64,000 nt of DNA, taken from positions 1,488,001-1,552,000 of the forward strand of contig NZ_AP023189.1 of the NCBI RefSeq assembly GCF_012767755.2, in the 5' to 3' direction. Shown here piece after piece: positions 61,807-64,000 of the stretch (position 1 is its first letter; each line of letters starts with the position of its first letter). This DNA comes from Pseudomonas tohonis. Its GTDB lineage: Bacteria > Pseudomonadota > Gammaproteobacteria > Pseudomonadales > Pseudomonadaceae. The notes beneath the pieces were generated by a model that made no database searches, had not been told where the DNA came from, and saw only the letters and a list, made by a program, of their open reading frames with translations. The position numbers and the translations under genes are program-made.

Positions 61807-62770
61807 GGCGACTCCGACCGGCGAAGCAGAAGTAGCTGCCCACCATCAGCCACAGGCCCGCGCCCACGATGTATTTGACCTTGGGCGTGGTGAAGGTCAT
61901 GGACGACCAGTAGGCCTCGATGAAGGCGGCGATCAGCAGCATGAGCATGGCGCCGGCGATCAGCTTGACGCTGTGGGTGGCGGCCAGGCGCAGGGATTCG
62001 GCGCGGGTCATCCGCCCGGGGGCCAGCAGCGACCAGCCCAGTTGCAGCCCGGCGGCACCGGCGAAGGTGATGGCGGTGAGCTCGAAGGCGCCGTGGCCGA
62101 TGACGAAGGACCAGAAGGTCTCGCCATAGCCGACCTCGGTCAGGTGGCCGGCGACGGCGCCGATCATCAGGCCGTTGAAGAACAGGAAGAACAGGCTGCC
62201 GAGTCCGAAGAGCAGGCCGCTGGCGTAGGTCTGAAAGGCGATGCCGATGTTGTTCATGATGTAGTGGCCGAACATCATCCAGTCGTCGCCGGAGTCGCGT
62301 TCGCTGGCGCCGATGCGATGGGCGTCGGGCTCGTACATGGACTCCATCTCGGCCACCTGGTCCGGCGGCACCACGCTGTAGACGAGGTCGGGGAACTGGT
62401 GCACCAGCACGCCCATCACCCCGAGGCTCACGTAGAACAGCAGGCTGGCGATGAGGACGCTGCGCCACTGCTCGCGGACCAGGCGCGGAAAGCCGCCGAG
62501 GACGAAGCCGAGGATCTGCGCGCCCAGGTGGCTGCGGTGGCGGTAGAACTGCTGGTGGCCGCGCATGGCCAGTTGCTGCAGCTGGTCGATCAGGTGGCTG
62601 CTGTAGCCGCGTTCCTGGGCCAGCGCCAGTTGCTGGCAGAGGTGGCGGTAGTCGGCGGCGAAGCCCTCGCAGGACTTGGCGTCGGCCTTGCCGCGCTCCA
62701 GGGCGTCGAGCTGGGCGCCGAAGCGTTCCCAGTCGGCCTGGTGGCGACGTTCGAACAGGCTCTGTTTCAT
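61793..62770 (-). CDS. SpoIIM-like (stage II sporulation protein M) membrane protein
   Basis: This 325-residue protein has an N-terminal helical cytoplasmic part (about 1-100) and four or five membrane helices after that (VLIASLLFYVSLGVMGVL, FGLGSLFFLFFNGLMIGAV). Despite the name, non-sporulating bacteria use it in MoxR clusters. The ATG at 62770 overlaps the RDD gene by 4 bases; a longer frame is rejected. Confidence 0.87.
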   Translation of the reverse strand: MKQSLFERRHQADWERFGAQLDALERGKADAKSCEGFAADYRHLCQQLALAQERGYSSHLIDQLQQLAMRGHQQFYRHRSHLGAQILGFVLGGFPRLVREQWRSVLIASLLFYVSLGVMGVLVHQFPDLVYSVVPPDQVAEMESMYEPDAHRIGASERDSGDDWMMFGHYIMNNIGIAFQTYASGLLFGLGSLFFLFFNGLMIGAVAGHLTEVGYGETFWSFVIGHGAFELTAITFAGAAGLQLGWSLLAPGRMTRAESLRLAATHSVKLIAGAMLMLLIAAFIEAYWSSMTFTTPKVKYIVGAGLWLMVGSYFCFAGRSRHAPD

Positions 62771-63504
62771 GGACTTCCCAGTAGGCTCCTGGCGATGCCG
62801 TTGAGGCGGGCCTCGGCCTGCTCGGCCGGGACCTCCAGCGGCTCGGCGAGGATGCCCGCGAGCTCGGCGCGGCGACCGCTGGAGAGGCCGGCCTGGCGCT
62901 CGGCGTAGCCGAGGATGGCGCGCTGCTCGGTGAGGCTCAGGATGAAGGGCGCACGTTGTGGCTCGGCGTCCGGCAGTTGCGGGCGCGAGGGCTTGTCCTC
63001 GCGGTAGACCACCAGGGTGCCGGCGGCGAGATCGCCGAGGCGCTTGAAGGCGGGGTGCATCAGCGTGCTGAGGATGCCCAGGGCATAGCCGAAGGGCAGG
63101 ATGTCGACGAAGCGCAGCAGGTTGCGCACCAGGGAAGAGGACCAGCCGACGGGCGTGCCGTCGTCGTGGACCACGCGCAGCCCCATCAGGTGCTTGCCCG
63201 GCGAGCGGCCCTGGTTGAGCACCTCGAACAGCACCATGTACCACCAGGTGACGAGGAAGGTGACGATCAGCCCCAGGCCCATGCCGAACTGCCCGAGCAG
63301 CAGGAACACCGAATACAGCACCAGCAGCAGGATGCCGCGGATCAGCAGGTCCACCGTGTAGGCGAGGGCGCGGGGCAGGAGGCTGGCGGGGCGCAGCACG
63401 AGGTCGATGCCCTCGGGCGTTTCCACCTGGTAGCGGGTGTCCAGGGGGGCGGACTGACCCTGCTCATTTCCATATGGGCTGGTGGTGCGGGACGTCGATG
63501 TCAT
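62767..63504 (-). CDS. RDD-family membrane protein
   Basis: This 245-residue protein carries the RDD domain (PASLLPRALAYTVDLLIRG and GRSPGKHLMGLRVVHDDG) over about 35-175 with three or four helices, then a soluble tail. It is the first gene of the six-gene overlapping operon. The start is the ATG at 63504. Confidence 0.88.
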   Translation of the reverse strand: MTSTSRTTSPYGNEQGQSAPLDTRYQVETPEGIDLVLRPASLLPRALAYTVDLLIRGILLLVLYSVFLLLGQFGMGLGLIVTFLVTWWYMVLFEVLNQGRSPGKHLMGLRVVHDDGTPVGWSSSLVRNLLRFVDILPFGYALGILSTLMHPAFKRLGDLAAGTLVVYREDKPSRPQLPDAEPQRAPFILSLTEQRAILGYAERQAGLSSGRRAELAGILAEPLEVPAEQAEARLNGIARSLLGSP

Positions 63505-63560
63505 GGGTCGACTGCGTTGGGGAAAGCACGATGCTAGCGGAGCATCACTTGGCGAGGCAA

Positions 63561-63583
63561 CCGACCCGCCGGTGGCGGGTCGG
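63561..63583 (-). terminator. hairpin behind the right-edge gene
   Basis: Ten-bp stem CCGACCCGCC/GGCGGGTCGG with a 3-base loop, 11 bases past the stop of the gene at the right edge. Its T-run is poor. Confidence 0.5.
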
Positions 63584-63594
63584 CACTGAGCGGA

Positions 63595-64000
63595 TCACTG
63601 CGGCGGGGGCAGCACGCCGAAGATGGTGCGGTAGAGGATGCCGACCGCGATGATGAACATCGGGAAGGTCCAGATCAGGCCGATGCCCAGCGGGATCATG
63701 CTCAGGATCATGATCAGCGACAGCACCAGCATCAGGCCGAAGACCTTGAACCAGCGCTGGGTGATGGCCTTGCGCGAGGCTTCCAGGGCTTCCCAGGGCG
63801 ACAGCTTGCGCTCCATCGCCAGGGGCAGGGCGAGCATGTAGGCGATGGCCAGGTAGAAGCCGGGGATGAGCAGCAGCAGGAAGCCGATGTAGATCAGCAC
63901 CGCCATCAGGATATTGAGGATGAACAGCGGCACGAACAGGTTGAAGTTGCTGAACAGCTCGTTGAAGTTGAGCGGCTGGCCGGCAGCCTGGCGGATGCCC
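63595..64000 (-). CDS. multi-pass membrane protein of unknown function, C-terminal part
   Basis: About 134 residues of the C-terminal end are in the window, and the gene starts to the right of 64000. The segment has three or four hydrophobic stretches (LFILNILMAVLIYIGFLLLL, VFGLMLVLSLIMILSMIPLG) and a cytoplasmic SPWEALEASRKAI loop. It looks like the BPSS1780 or DUF975 type of small membrane protein. It is in line with the RDD operon but separated by a hairpin, so it is probably its own unit. Confidence 0.75.
   Translation of the reverse strand, partial: GIRQAAGQPLNFNELFSNFNLFVPLFILNILMAVLIYIGFLLLLIPGFYLAIAYMLALPLAMERKLSPWEALEASRKAITQRWFKVFGLMLVLSLIMILSMIPLGIGLIWTFPMFIIAVGILYRTIFGVLPPPQ

Overview
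The window is GC-rich chromosomal DNA of a Pseudomonas, probably not P. aeruginosa itself. From memory of PAO1, the gene order broadly follows PA4375 down to about PA4318: mexW-mexV, DUF1513, imelysin, DUF1111, icmP, lemA, bifA, sodB, argO/argP, xenB, olsA/olsB, mntH, fumarase, sadC, pykA, PilZ and the MoxR cluster. Proteins read as Pseudomonas-type throughout, and no tRNA, rRNA, CRISPR array, phage or transposase gene was seen.

Layout. 1-1.6 kb: RND efflux pump MexVW. 1.9-3.6 kb: a chemoreceptor. 3.7-8.8 kb: an iron-related periplasmic cluster (DUF1513, two imelysins, a di-heme DUF1111 protein) with a Fur-like palindrome in the icmP promoter. 9-10.5 kb: LemA plus a GIDE/EF-hand membrane protein. 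10.7-13.7 kb: the c-di-GMP phosphodiesterase BifA and Fe-superoxide dismutase. 13.9-19.5 kb: the argO/argP locus, two NAD(P)-binding proteins and a coiled-coil membrane protein. 19.5-20.4 kb: a repeat-rich gap where PAO1 (from memory) has feoABC. 20.4-26.2 kb: an ArsR-MFS-XenB operon, AcpH, an Anr-controlled tandem universal stress protein and OlsBA. 26.4-30.4 kb: assorted single genes. 30.5-35.5 kb: a catabolic or uptake module (M20 amidohydrolase, MHS permease, IclR regulator, OprD porin) whose two outer promoters share a strictly spaced palindromic motif. 35.7-40.2 kb: YceI, phospholipase D/cardiolipin synthase, lipoprotein, DJ-1/PfpI, ribbon-helix-helix protein and a second copy of the long intergenic repeat. 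40.3 kb: MntH. 41.6-47.3 kb: an orphan type II secretion pair (XphA-like GspC, XqhA-like secretin) bracketing an M66 (StcE-like) metalloprotease lipoprotein with a lectin domain; this looks inserted between mntH and fumarase. 47.7-56.3 kb: fumarase, SadC-type diguanylate cyclase, ferredoxin reductase, enoyl-CoA hydratase, pyruvate kinase, small lipoproteins and a PilZ protein. 56.5-64 kb: a tightly overlapping operon RDD-SpoIIM-DUF4129-DUF4350-MoxR-DUF58.

The most interesting items are the secretin/protease/GspC locus, the IclR-module operator pair, the LemA-GIDE pair and the two-copy composite intergenic element. Comparisons with other genomes come from memory, not from a search.
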